Position numbers and translations under genes: made by a program. Below are positions 54,249 through 64,000 of a DNA stretch of 64,000 nucleotides, in pieces. The notes beneath the pieces were generated by a model, which was not told the origin of the DNA, did not search any database, and saw only the letters and a list, made by a program, of their open reading frames with translations. How positions within the stretch are numbered: the stretch's first letter is position 1; each line of letters starts with the position of its first letter. The DNA lies in NCBI GenBank assembly GCA_905221605.1, contig CAJNDS010002374.1, forward strand, positions 184,001-248,000, read 5' to 3'. The DNA is from Symbiodinium natans (taxonomy: Eukaryota > Sar > Dinophyceae > Suessiales > Symbiodiniaceae).

Positions 54249-56330
54249 GCACTCCGGCGGCTCTACGACGCCCAGGTGCTGCTGCAGTCCTACGAGGAGC
54301 GCAGTTGAGCGCAGTTGAGCGTAGCGGTAGCGCAGCCTTCTCCTCCTCTTTTCCTTCGCGGGTTCTTGCTATGTTCAATCTCAGTATTCGCTGTCCCAGG
54401 AGCAGCTGAGTGCCAAGGATGAGCAGCTTTACAAGATCCAGGTCTGCGTGAAGAAGGCCTGGGGGACCAGAGCCGTTGAGAGGTTGAGATTGATGGGCCC
54501 GAAGTACGACGAGATCAGGATGTTCAGCAGAGCCGTTCAGCTCCTGTTGAAGTTGGTTGCTTTGCGCATGTTTGCGCCTTGTGTAGGCCATCCGTGAGTC
54601 GAGTGCTGACTACCTGCGGGAGCCCCGGAAACCGGAAGGAGAGGAGAAGCAACAGCAAAGTAGGCAGCAAAGAACACCGCCAGAGTCTCAGAGAGTTCTG
54701 CCCGTGTCCTCAGGCGGGAGCCGCATCTCATTGAGCCGGAGCCCGTGAGATGGGCTGTGAGCCTTCGAGTCGATCTTTCTTCTCACCGGTTTCTTAAGGT
54801 TTCTTAAAGGTTTCTTAAGGTTTCAAGGGGGGTTGCTTTTGAGTTGTTCCACGTTTCAACGCAGTCCTCTCCTCTGCGTGGTCACCCCCCCCCCGCCCGC
54901 CCCAAGGTCGTTGGGCCTGAGCGAGGAGGAGCTCCAGGCGGAAGGCATCGCCACCACCGACAAGCCGACGGGGAAGACGGCACGCTTTGAGGCATCCGCC
55001 ATCTAGGGCTACTTCGAAGTTCGGAAGTTCTGCTACGAAATTAAACTACGAAGTTAAACTACGAAGTTGCTGCGAAGTTACTACGAAGTAGCTGAGTTTG
55101 CTGGGTGGTGGACAGGCCATGCTTGACCAGAGCTTCGAGACTCAGAAGTGGGAAGAGAAGCAGGACAGGGAAAGGAAGGCCAAAGACCTGCAGGCACACG
55201 AGCTGGATCAATTCACGATACCGGGGGGCCGTGTCTCGTGGCACTGGCCAGGCGAGTGGCAGCAGCCTTCCGGTCCCGGAGCACAACCAAAGCGTCGGAC
55301 TTGGACTTCTACCTCCTACCTGTTGCTTCGACTTGCGTCGCTTCGTAGCTGCGCCCGACGCTGCTTTGATTGCAGGTGACTTGCAGTGGTTCAAAGTCCC
55401 GTACTGGCTGAAGGCTGATGAAGAGACGAGGCGTTGTGTGTTTTTCACCGGGCTGTGCCACGAAATGCATCCTCAAGCCATGGGGGGTCCCTTTAACAGG
55501 GTGGAGTAGCTAGAAGACGGAGAGTGCAGGGAGATGGTCCACAATATCAAGCAGCACTTCCTCGACGAGATGAACGCCAAGGCGCTGAGAAGTTGTAAAG
55601 TTGTAAGTTGGAAAGGAAGAGATGGGAAGAGCTCATACGAGTCATACGATCAGAGGAAGCGCCGTACAGCACTGCTTCTTCTCCTTGAGGGCCACTTCGA
55701 CCACAACACGTTTCTCGACCACCTCTGGCAGTGTGGCTTCCAAGTTGCCCAGCACTGGGCGGGCTCGCCGAACGAGGAGCTGGTCAAGCAAGCGGAGGCA
55801 GAGCTCACCCAAAGCTCTCACGAAAAGCTCTCACGAAAAAGTCACTTGAAGTCAAACACTAATGAGTCTTTACGAGCGTCTGCATGCGGGATCTGTGGGT
55901 TCTGTCGAGTTGCATTGCTTTGCATCCCGCTCTCGACTCTCGAGGCCGCCGAGAAGAAAGCCCGAAGCGTCCAGCGCCAAGCACTCCAGGAGACAGGGGG
56001 CCGCAGAAAGCAGAGCAGAAAGAGAGAGGGATGTTTGCGGATTTCCTGCGCATTCCGGTCCGTCAGGCTCTCCAGTCCCTCCAGCTTTGTGCACTTCGTT
56101 GGCCCCGGGCTGCCCTTGCTTCGCCCTTCTTGCGCCGCAGGAGACCTCCATGCTGCGCCAGCACATCAAGCGCGTGGAGCGCAAGCGCGGGCCTCTGGGG
56201 GGGGGGCCCTCTTCTTCGAGGTGTCTTCTTTTGGAGACTCCTTCGGAGCCTTCAAAGGTACAAGGAACTCCAGAGCAACGCCGCAAAGATGCAGAAGGCC
56301 ATGTCCACCATGGCCTCCCAGCTCAAGGAG
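54249..56330 (+). CDS. Coiled-coil protein gene, many short exons, partial
   Basis: At least eight short plus-strand pieces with AG acceptors and strong codon bias read charged helical peptides: 54249-54303 (LRRLYDAQVLLQSYEER), 54384-54440 (YSLSQEQLSAKDEQLYKIQ), 54907 on (SLGLSEEELQAEGIATT), 55116-55193 (FETQKWEEKQDRERKAKDLQ), 55514 to about 55576 (MVHNIKQHFLDEMNAK), 55690 to about 55800 (FLDHLWQCGFQVAQHW, NEELVKQAE), 55945 on (AAEKKARSVQRQ), 56141-56184 (ETSMLRQHIKRVERK) and 56258-56330 (YKELQSNAAKMQKAMSTMAS). The last pair is joined by a split Lys codon (AA|G), and GC donors recur (CAG|GCACAC, AAG|GCGCTG, GAG|GCAGAG, GAG|GCCCGT). A structural, cytoskeletal or centriolar role is possible but not shown. 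Both ends are missing. Confidence 0.55.
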
Positions 56331-57099
56331 GCCCGTTGGCCCGTTAGACGAGGGGGGGTCGCGAAGCAACCCTTAACACCCCTTAACACCCCTTAACCCT
56401 CACTCGGGACTGGGCCCAGGTTGGCCCGTTACAGCAGCTGAAATACAGGGTCGATGTGCTTTTTTGCCCCGCAAATGCCTTTTGCTTTGCTGTGGTTGTT
56501 CCGGCAGCGCCTTGCCGGCAGTCAAATAGAAACACTTGGCCGTGCTTGCAATACGTATAGTATGATAGTTGACGTTGATACGTTGACACGGACTCCAGAG
56601 CCAAGCTTACCAGGCTCGTGATACTGCAGCGATGTTCGGGGTGGAGCTGCCACAGTCCTCCGGCGATACCAACCGCCGGCCCTCTGTGAGCAATCCCTGT
56701 GCCATGGCTCTTTCCATGTCTGGGACGTGTCCATGACAGTAGGGAGGGTCTTCAGGGTTCGGAGTTTCGCACGCTGTGCTGTGGCTTGTGCAATCTCAAG
56801 AGTACCTTGGATGCGTGTGAACTGTGGCTCAACTGTGGCACAGAGGGCAGCTCTTGATGGCGTGGGACCAAAAGCTGTCCTGATGCCGGACCATGGGCTG
56901 CGGGTGCTGCAGGCTGCGAGACACGCCACAAAACGAGAGCCCCAAAAGCCCACGGTGCGAGTGTGCCCTCCTCGAGGCAGCAAGACATCCCAGAAGGCTG
57001 GGAGTGGTGGTACCACGATGCCGCCACCTACCAAGGCGCGAGCCAAATGCTGTGAACGTTGCGATGTCGCGAGATAGCCGATCTTCAAACGGATGTGGA
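56331..57099. other. No gene recognised
   Basis: The 188-codon minus frame 56522-57088 and the 116-codon plus frame 56727-57077 overlap and neither has motifs. Confidence 0.4.
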
Positions 57100-57880
57100 C
57101 AGTTCATGTGAGCCGCACGACTGGAAGGCTAGTATTATCTTGACAGGTAAGGATATGAAGAGAATAAAGAGGTGACGCGTGAGGCATATGAACAAGGAAC
57201 CTCGTGAATGAAACCAACCGCAGAATGATTCCCGTCTCGCGGTTAAGAGCCCCACTTTGAGACCAAAGCACTAATGTTAAGAGAGTTCTTGTGATGCAAG
57301 AACTGTACCTCCTGGAATCCACGGTCAATGATGATTCGTGAGTTCGCTTCTGTCTTCTAATGGTGTGTCAAGAAGAGAATGAAGGTGGTAAGGAGTGAAT
57401 TAGTGAGCGACTCACGCACCTTCATGGCCAGGATATTTTATTCAGGTTGTGTCCAGAGACTATTATTATTAAAACCTCGGGCGAAATATAAAAACAGTGA
57501 GCCCGGGAATGATTAGAAGAAAAGCAAAGAAAGGTGCGTGTGAATGAACGGGACAAAAGCACGCGTCTTTTGCTGCAGGGTCTCGAGGCAAATCATCATC
57601 TCTTTCTGACTAGTCTCTAGATTGGTCCGCCCCTTATGCAGAAAAATCTGAACATCCGACAGTCGCTTTCAAGAACCCACTGAGCGAACTTGTCAAGTAT
57701 GGTCGGTTTGTCCAAGTAAAATAGCTTGCATCGGGAAGAAGCTGGCACCGGACTCGCTCAGGGCTCAGGCCACAGCAAAAAAAAACAGAGACTGATCATG
57801 TTGGAAAGGGCCAGCTTCCATCCCGAAGCCCCAAAATCCCTCCAAAAAAATAGATGAATTTGTAGCCTGCGATCCCTACT
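57100..57880. other. AT-richer island, unidentified
   Basis: Lower GC than the surroundings with runs such as ATATTTTATT and TATTATTATTAAAAC. Small inverted pieces occur (GTGAGCGACTCAC at about 57402; GAAGGTG near 57380 against CACCTTC near 57417). No ORF or RNA gene is recognised; a decayed insertion is possible. Confidence 0.35.
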
Positions 57881-58213
57881 TTGGGTGAAATTCCCCATTC
57901 CGCTTCTCGTGACGGAGGCCGTGCCTCCGGCTCGGGTGCGCCGGCGCCCTCCTGTGCCCAGCTTGGCAGAGGGAGATTTAAAACCGAAGAACCGGAGGCG
58001 GAGTTACTTTCTGTTTCAGAGATCTCGGAGTGAGCTTCGCTTTTCCCTGGGAGCGCGTCGCTGGTTGCTGCTTCGGTGTTGGAGGGGGGTTTCGTTCAAG
58101 GCGGTTGTTTTCCGATTCATGGGTTCTCCCTCCCCCTCTCTCTCTGCCCCTCTCTCCCCATCTCTCTCTCTCTCTTTCTTGTGTTTTTGCTGGTCCCCTC
58201 GCCGCCGTCCGAG

Positions 58214-61200
58214 GCGCCAAGGCGCTGTCCCTGGAGCCCCTGGAAGCGGAGCCCCTGGAAGCGGAGCCCAGGTCCAGTCCGTCCCCGACTCCCCCTCTCC
58301 TCTCCTGAGGCTTCTTAATGGTTTTGCTGAGGTGCTTGCAGCGGTGCGTTGAGAGACCTTTGATGAGTTGTTGCTTCATTGCTTCATTGGGGAGACACTT
58401 TCATTGAGGCTTTGCTGCCCTAGGCCGTGCATTCTCTCAGATGCCTCAGGGAAGTTCTCTCAGACAGCGACGATGGCTCGCCCATGGCCCTGGTCGACCA
58501 GCCCCTCGAGCGCTAACCTCAGCCACTTCAGCTGTTGGCCTCTGATCCGAACAAGGGAGAGAGAGAGACAGACAGAGAGATTTATTTGGACTCGATTCGA
58601 GGTACCTGCGTGGGGAGGAGCCGGCAGAGCAGGAGATTCCTAGCCAGAACTTGTTTCAGTGTGGGGGGGGGTTTGGTTCGGGTTTGTTCTCAGAGGCTTA
58701 GAGGAGTGGTGTCGCATGTGCTGCCACGCTCACAGCAGGTTTATGGAAGAACGTCATGAAATCTCAGGTTTGAACTCTCACAGCCTAGAGATAGGGAGAT
58801 CCCACAAAAGAGAGCAAGCGGAGAGCTGCGCAGAGAGCGCAACGGGGCGAGTCTTGTGAGGAGCCGACGTACGCGCCCTTGCTGCCAGTTGACCTGGGGA
58901 TGCCCCGACACTCAGAAACCAGAAACCCCCCAAATAATTACTTGCAACAACTCACGATTTGGGCACGCGCAAGAGTCTTCTGTGAGCCGGGTGCCACAAG
59001 ACCCTCTGCTGCCTCCTTGTTGTGAGTGTTCCCCCATTGGCCAAGGCCGCCTGCCGGCTCGGAGGACAGAATTTTCATTGGCGAGATTCTGCCACTATGC
59101 GTGCGCTCTTATGGAGAGTCCTCTCTCGTTTGTTCTCGCTCTCTCCCTTTCTTTCTCGCTCGCTCTGCTGCACTGTTTCCTAGCTCCTCCGCGTTGCCCC
59201 CCGCTACAGGACGGCAGCGCCTTGTAAAGCTATCATCAAACCCGGTATGCTATCTGCCAACATCTCGAGTCAGAATTTTTCATCGTTGTTTCTCAATTTT
59301 GATTATTCAACCCAGGAAGCAGGGGGTCCTTATGGGAACGCCGGGACGAGGCGAACGTATGTCTTACCATCGCTTCCAACAGCTACATCTCACGGTACAT
59401 TCGCTTCAATTCTTCGACTTTTCACTAGGTTCATGGCGTCTCACAGTCTTTTCGTTTTCCTTCTTGTATAACGTGTGATGCTCGTTTATTCATGTTTGTG
59501 GTTGAACTGCATCTGGCAAAGTAGGGTTTGGCTCAGAAAGACTTGCGCCTTCGCAAAGGCAGATGTAAAGCACACAGGAGAAACCTTCTTACTCATTCTG
59601 CATGGTGCATGCTACCTTGGGTGTCTCCCTGACTGATTGAAGGGAGGAGGGAAAGACGTGTTGAGGAGCAGAACGCCAAGAACGTGTCATTCCTGGTGAT
59701 CTTCCCTTTGCCGTATCTTGCCAGCCTGTTTGCATCTTTTCTGTTGCTGCGGAGGAGGCGGAGGAGGCTGAGGAGACCCAGGAAGCCGTACAGCGCGGGT
59801 CCTCGGACTCTCTGGGACCTATGTGCCATGTGTAGCACCGTGGCTGGCGACATGCTGCGCAAGTCTGAGAAAGAATTCAGGCAGCCAGGGCAAGACAAGC
59901 AGCGTCAGCCAACGCTGTGAGCGGAAATCTGAGATTCTCCGAGGCCAGTGGCGGAGCCCGTGGAGCCCGATGCAGCAGAGGGAGGCGATGGAGACAGCAG
60001 CTCTCCGCGCTTCCCCTCGCCGTGCCCGGACTCGCCGGTGAAGGGCCAAAGATCGCCGCGGGCAGAGGAGGGAGGAGGGACGAGGACCTTGGCCCGCATT
60101 TGGTGTGTTCCGCTCGTGTCTGCTTTTTGTTTTTTTTTCTCACTCGTTTTCGCCTGCTGAATGCTGCAGGGACCTGGAGCTGGAAGTGCTGGAAGGGCTC
60201 CGTGGAACCCTGCAGGCTGGCAATCTCCAAGCCAGCTCTTCAAAGTGCAGCTGTTGCATTAGCCAGCAACCTCCCCTTCCGTGGCCACACGGCCTTCCCT
60301 TCTGCAAACAAAGCATTGCCCGCCAGCGCCTCTAGCAATCGCCTCCCATCAGGCCAACATCTCCGAGGCAAGTGGCTTGTTGTGAAGTCAGCGACAGATT
60401 TGCGAAGTCAGCAAGAAAATAGCAAAACAGATCGCAACAGCATACAGTGACACTGGCTGTAGGACCTCCTCGCGCGGCTCGCCGGCGTTCTGGCCGAGGA
60501 GCCACGACTGCGGACACGGCATTATCCAGCTCGGTGGCACTCGGCTGGGCTGTCGTGTTGCAGGATGCCGCCCGCCCGAAGGCCACCACTGCGGGTCCCA
60601 TGACCACAGAGATCCAGGCACGTCCAGCGATGGTTCAAATGTGCAGATGGAAGCCCCCGCCTTATCTGTGGCCATGAGCTGGTCTCAGGGCCAAGACGCC
60701 TTCGGAGCCGATTCGGATCCCTTGCATGGCGTGCCCGGGGGCATACAAAGAACAGAGTCGGCGACTGCGGAGAGCAGCGGGGTCTGCGATGGTCTGCGGA
60801 GTAATCTGAGAGCCGAGGCCCGCAACGGAGCTTCCATGTCTTGGGCCAGGCCCATCAATCTGATACTGAGACTTAAGTGACTTAAGTGAGAATGAGGGAG
60901 GAGGGAGGAGGGAGGACGCAGAAGATGTTTCATGTTGAAGGTGCGGTGTGTTCTGGCTCATGTTGGAGGTGCCTCCGCGAAGCCCCGAGTCTTGTTGGAG
61001 GTTTCCGAGGTGAAGGCAGGCTCTGCCCTACCGGCTAAAATCCCGACCGGCCAAAAAACTTCTCACGCCCTCCCTCTTCGCTTTTCCTCTTGGCTGTTGG
61101 GAGGACTTGCAGAAGATGTGGCCACCCTATTCCGCGCCCTGCGCGAATTGCACCCTTTGGGCGACCGTGGAGGGTCCTCAAGCGACCCTCGAGAACGCCT

Positions 61201-61934
61201 TTCAGGGCTTTGCCTGGAAGGGGTTTCTGGAGCCGAGGGAGGAGGCCGCACCACATGCGCAAACAGCGGTTCCACAGCGCGCAGTGCCCGTGCCCGCGCC
61301 CGGCGCCGCCCCGGCCGAAGCGGAGCCGGCGCCGGCCAAGGTTCCGGAGCGGGCCGCGGTGGTGCGCGAGAAGGCCGAGCTGCCATCGGTGCCCTCCAAG
61401 TTCTCTGCTGAGGTCCGTGCCGAAGACCCCGCTCAACTGGCTCAAATCCCCTTGAGGGCTTTGGAGGAGCCGACGCTGGCGCGGGTGCTCAGCGACATGG
61501 CGTCCTTGGTGGCCACCTTGGAGGCCCGGCACCGGGTTGACTGGGCGCCCAGCTGTGCACCCAAGCCGCCCAAGCCCATGGCGGCGCAGCCCATCGAGCC
61601 CATCGACCCCATCGAGCCCATCAAGCTGGAACTGGACCGTCTCAACCGTATCCAGATCTCCGTGGTGCATGCCATCGGCCACACGGCGCAGGCGCGCCTC
61701 TTGCGCACTGTCGGGTTGCAGAACTGCACGAATGTGCGCTGTAGCGACTGTGAAGTGGTGCAGCTGAGGCTGTCCTCAGCTGTGAGGCGCGGGAATGCCC
61801 GAAGCTCCCCCCATCTCTCCCTTCTCCTCCGTCGATCGCTCCCTCCTCCGCCCCCTTCTCCGTAATTCTTTCAGAAGGTGGCGGGCCAGCGCCGGCAGGC
61901 GCCGCTGGAGCGGCCCCTTGGGGAAGAGGAAACC
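58214..61934 (+). CDS. Acidic, proline-rich protein gene, multi-exon, unknown function
   Basis: Phase-matched plus-strand exons: 58214-58271 (ALSLEPLEAEPLEAEP), 58468 to about 58513 (DDGSPMALVDQPLE; a Ser codon is split AG|C), about 59754-59831 (EEAEETQEAVQRGSSDSLG), 59944-60102 (VAEPVEPDAAEGGDGDSSSP, then SPCPDSPVKGQRSPRAEEGG), 60170-60215 (DLELEVLEGLRGTLQ), 60463 on (DLLARLAGVLAEEPRLR), 61113 to about 61770 and 61875-61934 (KVAGQRRQAPLERPLGEEET). The 61113 exon is the longest (~650 nt) with near-uniform G/C third positions; it contains an Ala/Pro linker, PIEPIDPIEPIKLELDRLN and a CxxC near its end (CTNVRCSDC). GC and GT donors alternate. The joining of pieces between 58.5 and 59.75 kb and 60.5 and 61.1 kb is uncertain, so two genes are possible. 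No known domain. Confidence 0.5.
59220..59520. other. AT-richer intronic island
   Basis: Compositionally distinct; one frame reads GGPYGNAGTRRTYVLPSL and a hydrophobic end, another a Phe-rich peptide. No family recognised and no clear splice sites. Confidence 0.3.
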
Positions 61935-62998
61935 GTTAAGGGTCTTCTCGTGCAGGCTTCTTCAAGGGCCCTCTTTTCTTTACCAAAGCAAACTCAGAGG
62001 AGGGCCTGGGGTCTGGGGCCTGGGGTCTGCGGCTTGGGGTCTGGGGTCTTGGGCCCAAGCAGCGCCGAGGCTGCTTTTTTAAGCCCACGCCCCTTTTGAA
62101 TGGAAGAAGACGGAAACAGAAGGAGATGAAAGGAGAAGGAGAGTAACTACTCTTTCAAGGCATCGAAGGCTTCTTTCTGAGCCCGATTTCTTTGAGGTTG
62201 CTGGAGCCGGTTTCAGGGCCGCTGCGGCTGCTGCTGCCGCGGTTAGAGGGCGCGCCCGGCACCAAGAGCAAGCGCAGCGACACGGGGAGAAGCTTCATTT
62301 TTGTAGGAGTTGTAGAAGAAACGTAGCAGTTAGAGCGCCCAAAAGCAGAACCGGTTCAAACATGCAGACACGCGAAAGGACATTGTCTGCGAAATCTGTG
62401 AAGGAAGTTCACACAGATCTGAGGATGGAGCTGACGCTTCTGTCGCGGCTGGGTGAGATGTGGCTGGTTCTGCCGCTGCCTGAGACTTTCAGGATTCGCT
62501 GCTGTGACGAGAGGGTTCCTAGTCATTGTCCACATGGGCCTGCTCTTGTTAAACGCCATGCCGCAGCCAGCCAGCAGGCAGCAAGCATTGGCAGTGTGAT
62601 GCATGGTGCATTCCTCTCGGGGAAGTTGAGGCATCCCGGAATTACCCGCTACAGTGTCGAGATTCCGCGATGGCCTTAGTTCGAGCATGCGGCATGCCCA
62701 TCATGTGGATCTATTGCCTTCCCATCGGTTGGGCACATGCTGCGTCGCGACTTAGCGATCTGCGCAGGAACTTCGTGGACACACATCTGGAGTCAACTAG
62801 TTGCAGCCGCCCGATTGCGGAATACAACCGAGGCAAGGCCCCAGCCGGTGCCAACGCCAAAGCCTGGAGTTGCAGGTGTCCTTGGACCCAGTCCATCCAG
62901 AAGACTCTGACGGAAAGACTCACGGCATCACGGCATCACGGCATCACGGCATGCGCGTTGGTTTGCATGATCTCTCTTTTTGTTCTTGTTCTGTTCAG
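61935..62998. other. Intron or intergenic, nothing firm
   Basis: A piece at 62213-62310 after GGTTTCAG is open in two frames (EGAPGTKSKRSDTGRSF in one) and could be an exon. CATCACGG repeats at 62925-62950. Confidence 0.3.
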
Positions 62999-63349
62999 GT
63001 CAGGTGATGACCGGGACGGATGCCAGGACGTTGTGGAGAAGCACAAGAGGCGAGTGTTGCTTTAAACTCCTGAAATGTCTGGGAGGAGCTTCCCCTTCCC
63101 CTTTCGTTGAACCCCCCCCCCCCCCCCCCCCCGAGGTACCTGGAGTCCCTGATCCAAGCGGCCCTCTCCGCAAGGCGCGCCCCAATTGGCCATGGCCTTT
63201 TTCTCTTACACTTACTCGCACGAAAGAAAAGCGCACGTCCTCCCTGCCTTCCCTCTTGCTCTCCCAGATCTCTCCGCAGGCCGGTGGACCCTTTCGACTT
63301 CATGGCGAAGCAGGTCCGGAGCTTGCGCGCGGCGGCGTGCGAGACGCAG
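62999..63349 (+). CDS. RIIa/Dpy-30-like docking domain, three exons, partial
   Basis: Exons 62999-63049, 63136-63174 and 63280-63349 join through two Arg codons each split AG|G, with GC donors (AAGAG|GCGAGT, GCAAG|GCGCGC) and, at the end, CAG|GCGGGA. The joined product reads DVVEKHKRYLESLIQAALSA directly followed by RPVDPFDFMAKQVRSL. This is the L-x-x-L-I-x-A-x-L-x-x-R/K-P-x-D-P-x-x-F pattern of the RIIa/Dpy-30 dimerisation-docking fold, which in protists is common in ciliary, radial-spoke and kinase-anchoring proteins. The helix-turn spacing fits RIIa better than true Dpy-30. The rest of the protein was not recovered; whether it belongs to the gene ending near 61.9 kb is unknown. Confidence 0.55.
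63113..63132. repeat. Poly-C tract at a 3' splice site
   Basis: About 20 C directly before CGAG and the second exon of the RIIa-like gene; it may serve as the polypyrimidine tract. Confidence 0.7.
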
Positions 63350-64000
63350 GCGGGATGCTTGCACACTGCTGCGTGTTGGATCCTTAAAGCCTTAAAGCAG
63401 GCGTGGCGCCGTAGCAGTGATGTAGCGCGATTTTCGTGCAGGGCGGCGCAGAGTCTGGCTGTGCTAGCGGACCCTGCGACCTCCGCGTCCTCAGAGCAGA
63501 GGGGTCGCGCTCTCAACAGCTCAGAAGAGGGCAGTGCAGGAAACTTCAACTTTGAGACTCAAGGGAGGGCCTCCTCCGAATTGCCGCGGTTTGCTTTCCT
63601 GAGGTTGCCCTCGGAAACTTTGCTGACGGTCCGCTGCGGGCACGGCGAGAGTCGGCAGGCCTGGCACCTTTTCCACGTGCTCATGATGCCTCCGATCCAA
63701 CATCCCTGCAGGCGCCCCTATCCCATCTCCTGGATGGCCGGAAAAGGCACAAGGGAAGTGCAAGGGAAGTGCAAGGGGGGGGGGGCATGTTTCAAGGACG
63801 ATTGCCTTTGGTTCATGGACGTTTTCAGGACCGAGAATCCTGTCCGTGGTTCTCCCTACAGTACAGCACAGACTCTATGAAGATGCTCATGGTACTGCAT
63901 TCGCAGCTTCACGAAGGAAGCCGTGCAAAGAGACAAGAGAAGCCTGAATCTTTCCCACAGAGCAGAGGTTGAAGATCTCCGATGGCCGGCGCCCGCTGCA
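63350..64000. other. No firm feature; possible further exons
   Basis: Acceptor-like sites at 63441 and 63719 are followed by open frames, but none could be tied in phase to the upstream exons. A short G run lies at 63776-63784. Confidence 0.35.

Noticed and set aside
56522-57088. 188-codon minus ORF
   Set aside because: Overlapped by a 116-codon plus ORF; neither has a recognisable domain or codon-bias advantage.
59220-59480. Possible mitochondrial cox/cob fragment
   Set aside because: No conserved haem-ligand or other cox/cob motif is visible in any frame.

Overview
The window looks like nuclear DNA of a dinoflagellate (genus not resolved). Reasons: gene-poor, GC-rich DNA crowded with microsatellites and minisatellites; short exons (about 40-160 nt) separated by short introns that mostly use GC, sometimes GT or GA, instead of only GT at the 5' splice site, with AG|G at the 3' site; TTTAGGG telomere-type repeats; and a large non-LTR retrotransposon of a type common in dinoflagellates. 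No complete single-exon host gene was found, so host genes below were assembled from exon pieces whose codon bias, splice sites and phases agree.

Layout. 1-14 kb: no recognisable gene, several short tandem repeats. 14.2-17.0 kb: an AT-richer island, a 700-bp pyrimidine tract ending in 55 C, then a segment with a 32-bp near-palindrome. 17.1-31.7 kb: a ~77-bp satellite (three arrays) interrupted by one ~8.4 kb retrotransposon on the minus strand (17733-26125) and by two copies of a 1.4-1.5 kb block. 31.7-35.3 kb: G-rich low-complexity DNA and gene-free sequence.

35.3-39.5 kb is the best host-gene region: a BAHD-like acyltransferase gene (35.8-37.5 kb, +) followed by a HisE-like phosphoribosyl-ATP pyrophosphohydrolase gene of histidine biosynthesis (38.5-39.5 kb, +). 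39.5-50.8 kb holds scattered candidate exons of unknown genes, a cluster of GCGACA motifs and pure C or GA tracts. 50.8-54.0 kb is an interstitial telomere-like array followed by a 50-bp satellite with higher-order structure. 54.2-56.3 kb is a multi-exon coiled-coil gene; 58.2-61.9 kb an acidic, proline-rich protein gene of unknown role; 63.0-63.35 kb three phase-matched exons encoding an RIIa/Dpy-30-like docking helix pair.

The most unusual object is the retrotransposon. Its first ORF carries a 2A-like NPGP motif, an RRM-like segment, an OTU-type cysteine protease domain and CxxC zinc fingers; the second part carries an AP-like endonuclease, reverse transcriptase and RNase H. Its 5' end, exactly at the satellite border, reads GGCTCAAG, the last eight bases of the dinoflagellate spliced leader, suggesting that a trans-spliced RNA was reverse transcribed. 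A frame change inside the RT domain indicates that this copy is probably dead.
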